NCBI GenBank assembly: GCA_947034885.2
Contig: OX344750.2
Location: forward strand, 31,482,821-31,546,820
Source of the DNA: Thuidium tamariscinum
Lineage: Eukaryota; Streptophyta; Bryopsida; Hypnales; Thuidiaceae
Direction: 5' to 3'
Length of the DNA: 64,000 nt
Below are positions 22,604 through 35,171 of the stretch, in pieces. Made by a program: the position numbers and the translations under genes. How positions within the stretch are numbered: position 1 is the first letter of the stretch; each line of letters starts with the position of its first letter. The notes beneath the pieces are model-generated. The model saw only the letters and a list, made by a program, of their open reading frames with translations, ran no database searches and was not told the origin of the DNA.

Positions 22604-23880
22604 GGCGAGGATTGTAGCTGCTGTGAAGATTTCAAGTCATCCGCAATGTTCGGACTCGGATGTGTTAAGTTTTATTCCTCCAGCGAATTCAAAACGGGTT
22701 ACGCTAGGCCCCCTTGACCAATAGCGAACTCCGCTTCTCACTAGAAGAACACGAGTAGGAAATAGCCTGAAAATTACAAGAACACGGAGAGTAATCAGCA
22801 TACTTAAAGATGTACTACGCGCACGAAGATCGCTAACAACTACACTCAATACGAAGATCGAGTTAAGTAATGAGAACTATGGTATCTATCAATTATGCAG
22901 AGTCTTTCCGACACTGATTCGAATCCTCCCCTCCTCTTTATCTCAGTTATACCGTATCTGCGATTTACACATAGAACGAAAGGTATACAGCGCAGGAAGA
23001 GTAATAATGACACACGCCGATTATCAAAGCATCACAACGAAATCGGTGGCTTCGTACATAGAATGCTGGCCTAAAAAGCTTCGCGAATGCTAATTAGAGT
23101 CTCTTTTCCATGTACGCAGGATCATTTCAAAAAAAGCACATAAACTCTTCCTACAAAGAACAAAGGTGAGCTCTCACCTCCAGCCGGCGTACTCAGTTAT
23201 TCCATCAGCAAGCATCCAACGAAACGAAAATTAATCACCAGAGCCCGCCATCAATCAACACGTGGGTCACACGCCTTAAATCCGCACAGAGCACCACATC
23301 AACGCACATAAGATCAGCCTCAACGTCTCTTAGAAATACACGCCAGAAAAGACACCTTCACACCACTGCACTCACACAGTTAAACCCCTACGCAACGTCC
23401 GCCTCGTTCTACTTCCCTCCCTGGCAACCGCCCCATAACTACAGCACATATATGCTTCAGTCACCCTGACAATCCAACACCGTCTGCAACATCAAATCAA
23501 CCGAAAAAACTTGCAAAAACTCATTTCAGAATGCAAAAATGACAGCAATAGACTGGCGCACCAAAAAGAAACACCGATGGAACGTTATGCCCCAATACCA
23601 AACCGAAAAGAGACTCAAAAAATACAGCAGATACGCAAACTCACCCGGAAAGCAACTGCGAGAGACTGCAACGATCGCGCGCGAGGACGGAGCTGCAGAA
23701 CGGATACTAAATTGGAGTGAGCATTCATGAGAAAAGCTGAGAGAGGCGTCGTCGTCTCCTATGGTGCAGAGCGAGCAAGGCCTCCCTGGCTGCCATGTCC
23801 CTGCCAGCCATGGTCCCGCCCGGCCCGGCCCGGCCCGACTGGGCGGGTTTCAGTAAGTAACTATTTCAATGGCCAAGCAA
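22604..23880 (-). promoter_or_regulatory. Upstream region of the PMT gene
   Basis: The promoter and any 5' UTR exon of the methyltransferase should lie here. A GC-rich patch with a CCCGG repeat (about 23818-23840) marks the end of gene-like composition; the AT-rich desert begins at about 23880. No separate gene was recognised. Confidence 0.35.
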
Positions 23881-26238
23881 ATTTTATCCAGTCTTAGCAC
23901 AGTTAACTTTCACTTGTAAATTCTTGCAACAAAATAGTCGGTTGTGCACGGTTAAGTGATAGTGTTTGGTGAATGGGATGTCTATGCTAAACCTTAATCT
24001 CCTTCTATAATCTCAAATTTCAACTTGGCAACCTCAACAACTAAAAAAGGGAAAGAAACCAAAAAAAATACATATCTTTAAACCGCAGTTATTGTTGTGA
24101 TAATCACACCTACGGAGCAATAATTTTAAAAATAGATGTCCGTTTTTTTGGAAAATGATTGTTTTGAAATATTATTGAGAAAAAAATTGAAGGACAATTT
24201 TTTAGAATTTATTGAACCTTATTGGAATGGAAAATTTCAATATTTTGCAAAAGAGGATCAATTGTGCCCCACAATTGTGATGTCTATAGATTATCATAGC
24301 CTAAAGTCTACCCAAAAGTACACCATTTTATCCTATTAGAATGTGACACTAATTTACAAATGTTAAACTATTTTATAATTTATTGTATAAAAACATTGAT
24401 GATGGAAAAATACTATTCTATTTACATCCACTATTTTACTTATTGACACAAAAATCAACTATATTTCATTCACGATGCTTCTAATATTGAACAAATGATC
24501 TCATATTTCAACTTTGGAAGGCTTTGGAATTACTTTTTAAAAGTTTTATAAGAATTACATTAAAAAAATAGTTGATGTCAATTCAATATTTAAGACATTA
24601 TAAAGGAAGACTTTGAAAAAGATAAATTTATATCTTAATATGTAAACAATGGCTTCGCTACAATGAGTATGACAAGATTAATTTTGATCACTCAGATGCA
24701 CAAGTATGAATTTTTCCAAATGAGATAGCAAAAAAAGAAACGAGATTGTATTGATGCTTGAAGCTTGCCGCAAGAAAACCCATCAAAATTAGAAGAATAG
24801 GCATCTTTATTTCACAATCTCTTGAGGCTCATGCACATACTCTACAATTGCTAAATTGATGAGATTTTGTAGTTGAATGGTATGAATTTATATAGAGTTT
24901 TGTAGACTAAAACCATCATGCACTATTGATGCTTGAATGCAATGGATAAACTCATCCATTTTAATCCTTTTTCATCACAACATTTCTATATGAGATGTTT
25001 TTCATCCATGTACAATGCAATGAATTACATTCATTTATTTTGTTTAAAAATAATTTTAATTAGTATAGCTTGTAGAGATTACATTGGATAGTATAAGGTG
25101 GTTTCAATGTAGAATGGCAAAGACATAGGAATGTACATTACTCAATGCAAAAGTACAAGACAAATCTATGGAATACAATGGATATACCCCAAAACGCCAT
25201 TATTTTGTTACTATGCCTATTAATGAGATTGGTTTAATTTTTATATTTTCCTACTAGTAAGTGAAAAGAGATTTCAACCAATGCTTTTTTTTTTATCAAA
25301 GTTACATCAATTCTAACAAAAAAATAATGAATACCTTATTATCCCTCCAAATTTAGTGCAATGGCATACCACTGTGAACACAAGTTCTACAGTAAAATAT
25401 AAGCATTGGTTTCAATGCAACAAAAAAGGCAACATTTTTTAAATGTATACAAAAATTATGAGGGCTCAAAATTTTAGGGGGCAAATTTTCTAAATATGCA
25501 TTATGGGGGGAGCAATAATTGAATGAATGAATGAATGAGATATACAACAATTTAAAAAATATATTGGATGGTAGATTTAATCCTCATTTCTTAATAGATG
25601 AAATCATTGAATTTGCTACAAAACACTATGATGAGATTTTCCTATTTGGAAAGGTAAAGTAGTTGTATATATAGAACTTTTCCATTCACATTTTACATGT
25701 TTCATCTCCATAAATGTCAGTAGCTCATCATTTCATAGAAGAGTGATTTTTGTAGTACACCAAATAAATGATGAAAATCTCTACACACTCAAGAAATACA
25801 TAGGCTTATATTTTATCTATGATTCCATGACCATATTCTAATGCATATTACACAAATTGAATGTCCATGGTCTATTTTAGTTTATAATTCCATGTTTTAA
25901 TTCTTTTTCAATCCAAATTTATTTCATTTCAATTTTGTTTTCTAGTGATTGCATTTGAATTCTTATTCAACTTTGTTTTCTTTTGGAATGGCAACAAATC
26001 ATTGTAGCATACAATAATTATAAGTTGATTCCTTTCTCAAATTGAAAAATTGGTTTGATTTTAGCACTTTTTAAACAAAAATAAGATCAAAGTATATTCT
26101 TGCATCTCAATGGTTGCTAAATATGAGGTTTGAGCCTTCATTGGGGTTTTTTTGCCATTGGTTTTTTTCATCCAAAGGCAAGGATTCTTTGACTTTGGAC
26201 AAAAATCCCATTAGATGCATGTTTTTTTAAAATTGAAA
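23881..26238. other. AT-rich desert, no gene
   Basis: Very AT-rich, with frequent stops in all frames. No termini or family similarity was seen. A (GAAT)n run lies near 25520-25540. Confidence 0.5.
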
Positions 26239-26242
26239 TTAA

Positions 26243-27147
26243 TCCGTAAATGCCCAAACTATGATTTTGGGCAACATAGCAATTTTGGACAACTCACTAC
26301 AATGGAGATTTTTTTTCTTTGAAATTTTTAGACAACATGTGCCCAAATAGTAGCTTCAAGGCCCAACAATTTTCATAGCCGGCTTTTGATTGCATAGTTA
26401 AGAAGTTATTGTAAGATATGTAGTTTTAATTGCATAGCAAGCAATCTAGGCATAAAAAAAATTTAATTCTTTTTTTAAGAAAGTAAAATTTGAAATTAAA
26501 TTATTTGTCTTTTATCTAATAGGAAATCTTTGAATCATTCCATTTTGATCAATGGGTCAAAAGTTACAAGGAGTTTTAGTTTGGAGTAGTTTGCAAAATC
26601 TTTTCACTACAAAAAAAAAGTTTGAAATCCTTCATACAATTCAATTTTTTTAATTTTTGGAAATAAAATAAAATCAGTAGGTGTAGATTGTACACAACAA
26701 CATTTTAGGCATTGAGAATTGGCATTTTTCAATTCTATAGTAATTTAACTCATTTTCTACTTTTTTCTACTTACTATTTTTTTCCTATATGTTTGACAAT
26801 TCCAAATGATTTGAACTTTCTTACAGCATGTACCCAACTTGCCTTTAAGAAATAATCCAAAGAGTAACTACCAATTTGAACTTTTTTCATACAAATGTGA
26901 CCTTGTGAAGTGCAGCTGCCTAGTTTTTTGCAGGGGCCAAGAAAGGATTTTCATCAATTCAAATGCTAATATCTTGCAATCTACATAGTGAAAAATTCTG
27001 AAATTTTTTAAACATCTTTGCAAACAAGCATCCTACAAGATCCTATGGTTACATTTGTCCCAAAAAAATTATAAGTTTTGGTACATGTGTTAGAAATGGC
27101 AGTTTTAGAGTTGTTTCGGTGAGAACATAGTCAAAACCGTTTGAGGG
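26243..27147. mobile_element. TTAA-flanked non-coding element, 905 bp (copy A)
   Basis: TTAA at 26239-26242 and 27148-27151 bound the element. It begins TCCGTAAATGCCC and ends CCGTTTGAGGG. It is colinear with 49279-50222 over most of its length: GTGCCCAA.TAGCTT, GAAGTGCAGCTGCC, ATATCTTGCAATCTACA, TACAAGATCCTA and GAAATGGCAGTTTT occur in the same order. TTAA is the duplication made by piggyBac-type (and Kolobok-type) transposases. No ORF. Confidence 0.75.
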
Positions 27148-27708
27148 TTAAAGCACACCCCACCATCAAATACAACCAATTATAACGTTTCAAATACCTC
27201 TACTATAGGGCATAATAATTCAATCAAAATTATCTCAACATCCAAGTCATTCTTCACATGCATACCAAGAGTGGCTCTACTAAAGTCTAATAACTCCAAC
27301 ATCAAGAAGGTTGGTGTGAATTAAGAGCTCGTTCATTTAAAATCCCATGAATACATCCTAGAAATGATTAAAGTAATACCAAAATTTGTACGTACTTGTG
27401 GCTCTCTACTTGCTAGTAAGTGATGTAAGGGTAGCCATTCTTGAGACTAAACTTAGATACAAGGTACAAGTTACAAATGGGAATAGTGTGAAGGTGAAGT
27501 ACCTATGAATACTAGGACATTGCAAACCCCCATTTAATTGTCTCAGCCACAACAATTGTAACTTTTGAGGGCTCTACAATATTGTAGCCCATATTATTGA
27601 CTTGAACTGAAGCCAGTGATGATTATCCGAGTACTGTGGTAAGTTAGTACTAGCAAGAGATCATCCATCCGAGTGGAGTACATTGATACGCTATGCCAGC
27701 CCAGAGTA

Positions 27709-27759
27709 CCCTAAACCCTACCCTAAGTCCTAAACCCTAAGCTTAGGGTTTAGGGTTTT
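27709..27759. repeat. Interstitial telomere-type repeat, inverted
   Basis: CCCTAAA-type units run into TTAGGGTTTAGGG units across an AAGCTT centre at about 27740, so two short telomere-like arrays meet as a palindrome. Units are imperfect (CCCTACCCTAAGTCC). Arabidopsis-type (TTTAGGG) repeats are expected in plants. Confidence 0.85.
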
Positions 27760-29500
27760 CCTGATGGTCTACCACCTGTAGTCCTGTTGGACAGAGGACC
27801 CTGGTTTGCTTACAAGAATCCAGGACGGGGGTTTGGGGCAGCGCCATCCTGACATTCAATGCCAGAATGATGGGCAGTTGGGCACAGGGCTGTTCAGTAG
27901 GGGTTGGGAATCCAACAAAAAAAACGACAGCAGTCAGTGTCCCTGGAGAGTCAAACAATTCAAATATCCGTGAACAGCGGTTTTTTTAAGTGACTTAGCT
28001 TTTTCTAAGTAAGCTTAGCGGTAATAATTTTGGATGAACTTTCCATGAAGTAAGTTAGTTACTTCTATTCATTTTAGGGAGAAGATAATTTCTCTAAGCA
28101 GAGGAACTGTAGTGAATTTTGGCTATACATAAATTCTGATGAGAAAGCAAAAGCAACAATAGATTCATCTTTGTAGTAAATTTTTACTTGCAAAAACTAA
28201 AAGCGGAGTTAAAATCTTCTTTCTTAGGCATTGCATTTTGTGTATTTTCTTGTTATTATTTGGCCCCTCTTTCAATAATATGTTTTGGTTTTTTCTTGCA
28301 TTTTTTCATTCATAAATTTAATTAATTAAAATAAATCTAGCCAAGAAATGAAGGAGACATCCTCCCCTAATTTATGAATTTGGATAGGTCAACACTCAAG
28401 TCAAACTCATTTGTTCCATGACTAGTTGTTTACCTATATAGCTCTTGCTATTGAAAGACTCTATGTAGTTTGGAAACCAAGTAGTGACCATTAAAAACCA
28501 AAAGGAAAAAGAAACAATCGATCGGGCTCACGTAGAATGTTCAACCTAGGGAAGAGGTTGATAGAGAGATGCCACTTGGGCTTGTGAAGAGTACCAAAGC
28601 AAAATACCTCATTCTTACACCAAGTGTTTATGAACACTTGAGAAATGAGGCCTTATCTATCCTTGCTACAAATATTGTAGATGGACATAATGTAGTTCTT
28701 GTAAGCCATACAATATAAAATAGTGGCCTCCAAGGGAGGGAACAAATCTTGGAGGTACTAGTAGTTTTTCTATCGAAAACCATCCTCTTCCTTGCACATC
28801 AAAGGTGCCAGAGGGTGGTTGACTACAAATTATTGTTTGTGATGTTAAAGTCTATGTGTAGTTTCCCGCCTTGTTGTGTGAGCCTCGGGGGAATTCAAGT
28901 AATCATCTCCCTCTACAATGGGAGCTAATGAAGGTTGAGCTTCCTTCTAATCTATTGTTTTGATTGCCATACTTGCCTCACTATCTTGCAAGATTGAAAG
29001 ACACTATGTAACTATTGTGGTTGTAGGTTTGAAACAATCTAGGTGGATTGGCTCCCTTGCTTGGCCTTACCATGTTTTACCAGAGGTGCAATTAAAACAA
29101 AAAGCCCCCTAATTTGGGCTGTGATCACCCCTACTTTGTTTATCCCCTACCTAATTTGGGGTCTCTGATTGCAAATATGAATTCAAAATTTGCAAAAAAA
29201 ATTTGTGTGAAAAATAAAAAATTACAGCATTTTACCCAAGTGGCCGAGCAAGGGGGTCAGTTCTCCCTGCCCGTTTGAAACTTGGTGGTGACAAGTGGTT
29301 TACCTAGTGTAAAAGAAGCCCCTCTTCTTGACAATAACCCTTGCAATGTGTTCTTCAACACACTTGTTTTAAAAAGAAAAACACTAAATAGCTTATGGAG
29401 TGTGATATTTGTGAGTTATTGTGTGTGCACTGATCCATTCATTGTGTGCCGTGTGTTTGAAATGCCATCGTATAGCAATGGGAATTGTCCATGTGTTTCA
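27760..29500. other. Mixed AT-rich stretch, no recognised gene
   Basis: A minus-strand frame at 27958-27743 has no recognisable similarity. The 28.5-29.1 kb part is less AT-rich than its surroundings and carries broken open frames on both strands, but no family could be named. Confidence 0.4.
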
Positions 29501-30044
29501 AAAAAATAATGCCATTGTATAGGGCATCTAAATTAATAGGCTTTGGATGCCTGGTGCAGGCAGACCCCCGAAATCAGTTCCAGGAAGCTTAAATAATCTT
29601 ATTTTGTAATTGTATGGGAGGGACTGAGGGAGGCTTGACAGATGACTATGATATAACGTAAGTAAGCTTAAGCTTAAGCTGAAGTTACTTAAGGTATGAA
29701 CCCAGCTTCAATGCCTGATTGGAATGGTACCTTATCAAGTTAGTGGCAGCATTGGCAGGAGCTGAGCGAGGGCAGGTTCATCTGCGGTGGAGTGAAGTTC
29801 GTAGTGCCAAGCCAGGCCTCCCACATGCGGTCTTTCAGGGGGATGGCCCAACTGAGCCGCTATCGCTGGCTCCCGAACAGTCCCAATAAGTTAAAGGGTC
29901 CTTGACACACAGCATTTAACCCAAGTTACCCTTCGCACTTTCGCAGGTCTTGGGAGGGCTGCCCAACCTTGGAGTTCAGAATCTTTCTTAAATGGGCACC
30001 ATGGAGGGTTTGTGCCAAGGACCAATATGAGCTTCAGTTCAGCC
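29501..30044. other. GC-richer island of unknown origin
   Basis: About 29750-29910 stays open on the plus strand for some 50 codons (containing GRFICGGVKFVVPSQ and RGMAQLSRYRWLP). Base composition here is gene-like, unlike the surrounding desert. It may be a relic exon. I do not recognise the protein. Confidence 0.3.
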
Positions 30045-30047
30045 TAA

Positions 30048-32998
30048 GAGCATCTCCTGCAGCCCTCTTGGTTTGACCGTGTGGATCGGGATTTGGAGGG
30101 GCAACTGGTGGGGTCAAAGTTGGCCGGGCTAAAAAATCCCCTGCGGACCGAATGAAGAGGGCCGGCAAATCAATCTTTCACTAATAACCGACCAAAGACT
30201 CACTGCCGCAAAGGTTGCTCAATTGCCTTAGGGCCGCATCCTTGCGGGGCTACTACAAAGACAAGAATTTTTCTACAATGCCTTCTTTTAAATACGGTGT
30301 TCTCAAAAAGTCTATTTTTTATTGTCACTTTGTATGAGGCCTAGTGAACCTATATTGCTAAAAGTAAATGATAGAAGGGCAATTAAAGGCTAACACAACA
30401 GCACAAAAAATACATGACACAATTGAGGAGATTTAATTTTGTCAATATTTCTTGTGTATTTCGGAAATCCTAAAATTGATATTCAATAAAAAACGGGAGT
30501 TTTTGAGAAGTCACAATTGCCCAAATCTCCCTAATCACACACCTTCTCTAATTTGAAATTGTCCCAAAACTTCCCAACCTTTGAAAAAGATCTCAAAAAA
30601 GCACTTCCCTAAAAAAATTGGAAAAATGAAAGCTCAAATATTTTCAATTTGAAATAAAGGGTTTAGGCAATCAAAAAAATGTAGAAAAATCCCCAAGAGT
30701 TCAATGATTCTAAAAATTTCCACATAGGTGTTTCTTATCATCTTAAACATACATAAAAAATCTTGAAAAATTTCACGCATCCAATCAAAAGTTGTGCCTA
30801 ATTTTGTCAATTGTGACTAATGTGACTAATACCCCACAAGGGCATTAGTCACATTAGTCACAATTTGCCAAATCTCCCTAATTACATGCCTTCTCCAATT
30901 TGGAATTGTTCCAAAACTTTCCAACCCTTGAAAAAGGTTCCAAAAACTCACTTCATGAAAAAAAATTGGAAAAATAAAAGCCCAACCATTTTCAATTTGA
31001 AATAAAGGGTTTAGGCAATCAAAAAATTGTAGAAAAATCCCAAAGTGTCCACTGATTCTAAAAATTTCCACATAGTTGCTTCTTACCATCTTAAACATAC
31101 GTAAAAAGTTTTGCAAAATTTCACACATCCAATCAAAAGTTGTGCCTAATTTTGTCAACTGTGACTAATGTGACTAATACCCCCTAAGGGCATTAGTTAC
31201 ATTAGTCACAATTTGCCCAAATCTCCCTAATTACGTGCCTTCTCCAATTTGGAATTGTCCCAAAACTTCCCAATACTTGGAAAAGGTCCCAACAAAGCAC
31301 CTCATGAAAAATAATTGGAAAAATAAAAGCCCAACTATTTTCAATTTGAAATAATGAGTTAAATCAATAAAACAATTGTAGAAAAATACCCAAGTATCCA
31401 ATGATCCTAGAAACTTCCACATAGTTGCTTCTTACCATTTTAAACATATATAGAAAGTCTTGAAAGTTTTTACAAATCCAATCAAAAGTTGTGCCCAATT
31501 TAGTGGATTGTGACTAATGTGACTAATGCCCTCAAAGGGTATTAGTCACAATCCATTAAGTTGGGCGCAATTTTTGATTGGGTTTGTAAAAACTTTTGAG
31601 ACTTTCTATATATGTTTAAAATGGTAAGAAGCAACTATGTGGAAGTTTCTAGGATCATTGGATACTTGGGTATTTTTCTACAATTGTTTTATTGATTTAA
31701 CTCATTATTTCAAATTGAAAATAGTTGGGCTTTTATTTTTCCAATTATTTTTCATGAGGTGCTTTGTTGGGACCTTTTCCAAGTATTGGGAAGTTTTGGG
31801 ACAATTCCAAATTGGAGAAGGCACGTAATTAGGGAGATTTGGGCAAATTGTGACTAATGTAACTAATGCCCTTGGGGGGTATTAGTCACATTAGTCACAG
31901 TTGACAAAATTAGGCACAACTTTTGATTGGATGTGTGAAATTTTGCAAAACTTTTTACGTATGTTTAAGATGGTAAGAAGCAACTATGTGGAAATTTTTA
32001 GAATCAGTGGACACTTTGGGATTTTTCTACAATTTTTTGATTGCCTAAACCCTTTATTTCAAATTGAAAATGGTTGGGCTTTTATTTTTCCAATTTTTTT
32101 TGATGAAGTGCTTCTTGGGGACTTGTTTCACGGATTGGGAAGTTTTGGGACAATTTCAAATTGGAGAAGGCATATAATTAGGAGATTTGGACAATTGTGA
32201 TTGATGTGACTAATGCCTTTTAAGAACATTAGTCACAATTGACTAGATTTGGCACAACTATTGTGTGTGTTTGAGAAATTTTTCAAGACTTTTTATGTGT
32301 ATTTTAGATAATAAAAGGCACCTATGTGAAAATTTCTAGAAGTGTTAGACCCTTTGGGATTTTTCTACTATTTTTTGATTGATTTAGCTTCTTATTTTAA
32401 AATGAATATGGTTGGGCTTTGATTTTTTCAAATTTTTTTTGACAAGGTGCTTGTGGGGGACATGTTTCAAGGATTGGGAAGTTTTGGGACAATTTCATAT
32501 TGGAGAAGGCATGAGATTAGGGGGATCGGGCAATTGTGACTTCTCAAAAACTCCCATTTCTTTTGTTGAATATCAATTTTAGGATTTTTGAAATGCACAA
32601 GAAATAGTGACAAAATTAAATCTCCTCAATTGTGTCATATTTCTTACATTTTTGTGTCAAAGTTGTCATTTTTGCCCTATCACCCGTGTTGTTGCCGCCA
32701 TGAAGACGCTAGAAGGAGAGTTTAAAGATGGTATGGCGGCCATGGGGAAAGCTTGCGGCTACCACGGTGACAACTTTCTCATTAATTTAGCCCTTTGACT
32801 TGCCGAAATACGGAATCCGATGTCCAAGCGGGGCCGGCAAGGTCCCCTGTAGAAATGGAAACTCTGGCGGGGTAGAGCCAAAATTGAGAGGCCCCGCACC
32901 TCTAAATCTTGGTCTACAGTGTTGTTGGGGGTTAACTTTTGCTCGGCCGCTCAAAAATTGGTTGGCAGGGGCGTTTGAGCGGGCTGTAGGAGATGCTC
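30048..32998. mobile_element. 2.95 kb foldback element, PIF/Harbinger-type ends
   Basis: TAA target duplications at 30045-30047 and 32999-33001 flank termini GAGCATCTCCTGCAGCCC (left) and GGGCTGTAGGAGATGCTC (right), the plant PIF/Harbinger MITE pattern. Inside, about 30370-32690 is a giant inverted repeat with its symmetry axis at 31529.5: the minus-strand frame at 31422-31231 and the plus-strand frame at 31637-31828 encode the same 63 residues. Each arm is made of three tandem units of about 347 bp (left-arm marker AATCTCCCTA near 30522, 30868 and 31216). Units are separated by small palindromes of the form TGACTAATGTGACTAAT / ATTAGTCACATTAGTCA. No transposase. The mirrored frames are by-products of the repeat. 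Confidence 0.85.
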
Positions 32999-33029
32999 TA
33001 AGGTTGAGGCACCAGTACCTGACCATTTA

Positions 33030-33300
33030 AGCAATTTCAGAGCAGATTTTACACAGTAGGAGGTGGTGGGAATTTTTCCCATGTAGGAAGATAAGAAATA
33101 TGGGGATAGAAAAATTTTCAGAATTTTATTTCTAAAACTGGATTTACAGTGAATTTTGGGAAGCAAAAAGTACTCCAGACCAATAGCCAATGTTTAGAGT
33201 CTTCTAATTCTGATAATGCTTTAACTGCTCTCCATTCACTAATTTGAACATGTGTCATTACCTTATTACTCTTGGCCTCAAAAAGGACCAAAACATGCAA
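33030..33300 (-). repeat. Dispersed repeat, inverted relative to 49200-50470
   Basis: The reverse complement of this segment matches the two sides of the TTAA element at 49279-50222. Shared blocks include GACACATGTTC, TTGGCTAT, GTACTTTTTG and TTTTTCCCATGTAG. It therefore gives an approximate empty site for that insertion. Confidence 0.6.
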
Positions 33301-34188
33301 TTCAAGGCGTGTTTGGAAATATGTTATAGACTTGATTGAAAATAGGGCCCCTTGCAGGTTGGCTATTGGGCATGGTCAACATTTGGTGCCTCAACCTCAG
33401 ACTCCTCGAGGCCATGGACATCTTCAAAGGCCTCTAACGTAAAGTAAGTTAGGAGGTCTATACAACACCAATCTTAGAGTGGAAACTGAATTTTGGGGAA
33501 GTAAGGCTTCTTCAAATATTTTTCAATAAATTTTCCTTGAAAGGCAAGTGGAATTGACATCTGATCCAATTCGTTCATATGTTTTGAAGCTTTGAAGAAT
33601 TACTTATGATTTTTTGAAGCTGAAATGGCATGAATCTCTAAAATAAACCACTTACCTCCTCAAATGTGCATTGTTTGTACATTCCTGTAAAGATGAAAAA
33701 GAAACATGTATAGACAATTTACATTTGAGGAGGTGGGTGGTTTGAGAGCTTGAGCAAATTTTGAGCCTCAGTCCTCCCTTAACTTATTCAAAATTCTTAT
33801 CAAACTTTCCATTGCAAAAGATACAAGTTCAAAATTGTGGTTTAGGACCCCGAGACTTAAATTGATGGCTGCATCTTGTAAAAACAAAGAGATTGATAGT
33901 AAGGAAATTCACATGTGATTGAGTATTGGATGAATTTTATACAAGATCCTTTGAAAATTCATCCTAAAGGGTTGGATTTGTCATTTGTTAAGTAATTGCC
34001 CATAAAACAAGAAACTTCATAATTTTCACATTACTTGTCTAAAAAAATTGAATCAAATATTTCTACATAGATTAAAATATAATAATTAATTGATTAAAAA
34101 GATTAAAAAGATTTAAAATTTTTATGGGGGAGTTTACTGCCTACTTCACCTATTTTGCACTTATTATGTAAACATCTTGATTTGGCAC

Positions 34189-35060
34189 ATAAATTAAAAT
34201 CAAAATTATATTCCTAGAAGTAAGCTAATTTTTACTAATTGTTTTTCTTAAGATTGTCAAAATTTGAGATTATAGGTACTACCTAAGCCTTCAAAAGTTC
34301 CTTTAGAGGACTTTCTTGACTTTAGGAGTAAATTCCCCCTCAAACTTCAATTTGATGCAATTTTTTAAAGAAAGAAAAAAATCATTTTATAAAAACTTTT
34401 CACAATTTTGGAATAGGAAATTTTTGTTGAAAACCCTTTTATAAAGAATGAGATGCCTTATAGAAAGTAATTCCACCTAGTTTTCCTAAAAATTCCTTGA
34501 AACTCCCCCCCCCCAATGGGCTAGCTTTGGCTTTTAAGGTTTAATCCTTGAAAAAAGGACAGAGGATGTTTTCAAAGAGGAAAAGTCTAAAATTTCCAAT
34601 AAAAACTATTTTTGACTTGTTGTGATAAATTTTTTGATTCCACGTATAAATTGAAATCAAAATTATATTCCTAGGAAGCCCATTAGTTTTCCTAATTTTT
34701 AAAAGAGTTAAAAAACTTTGCTAAAATTTGAGATTATAGGTACCTACCTAAACCTTCCAAAGTTCCTTTACAAGACTTTTTTGACTTCATAAGTAAGTTC
34801 CCCTTCAAACTTCCATTTCATGTAATTATAAATAAATAAATAAATTTTATAAGAACTTTTCATAATTGTAGAATAGGGAATTTTTTCTTCAAAATCCTTT
34901 GATAAAGAATGAGACTCCTTGATGAAAGTAATTAAACCTAATATTCCTAAAGATTCTTTGAAAATTTATCCCTATGGGTTAGGTTTGTTGTTCATGGATT
35001 AATCCCTAAAAGAAGGTCAAAGATTGTTTGGGAAGAAAGAAAGTAAAAAATTGCCAATCT
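34189..35060. repeat. Tandem duplication, period about 455 bp
   Basis: A block with ATCAAAATTATATTCCTAG, AAATTTGAGATTATAGGTAC and CAAAGTTCCTTTA-like motifs occurs at about 34189-34640 and again at 34646-35060, diverged but colinear. A weaker relative is near 51610-51790. The rest of 33301-35171 shows no gene. Confidence 0.55.
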
Positions 35061-35171
35061 CATTTGTATAGTCAAAAAATTAACAATTTTTGAATTCCAA
35101 TCGTACAAAAGTGTATTGAAAAAATAAGAAAATGAGTGTGAAAAATCTCAATCTATTAGTGTATAGGTAGA

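Noticed and set aside
22850..22945. Possible tRNA (GATTCGAATCC resembles a T-loop)
   Set aside because: No matching acceptor stem, D-arm or anticodon arm in the 70 bases upstream.
27743..27958. 71-codon minus-strand frame near the telomere repeat
   Set aside because: No recognisable domain, no splice context and no conserved composition.
30826..32200. Mirror-image open frames of 60-110 codons on both strands as real genes
   Set aside because: They are the same sequence read on the two arms of the inverted repeat, AT-rich and without any domain. They follow from the palindrome.
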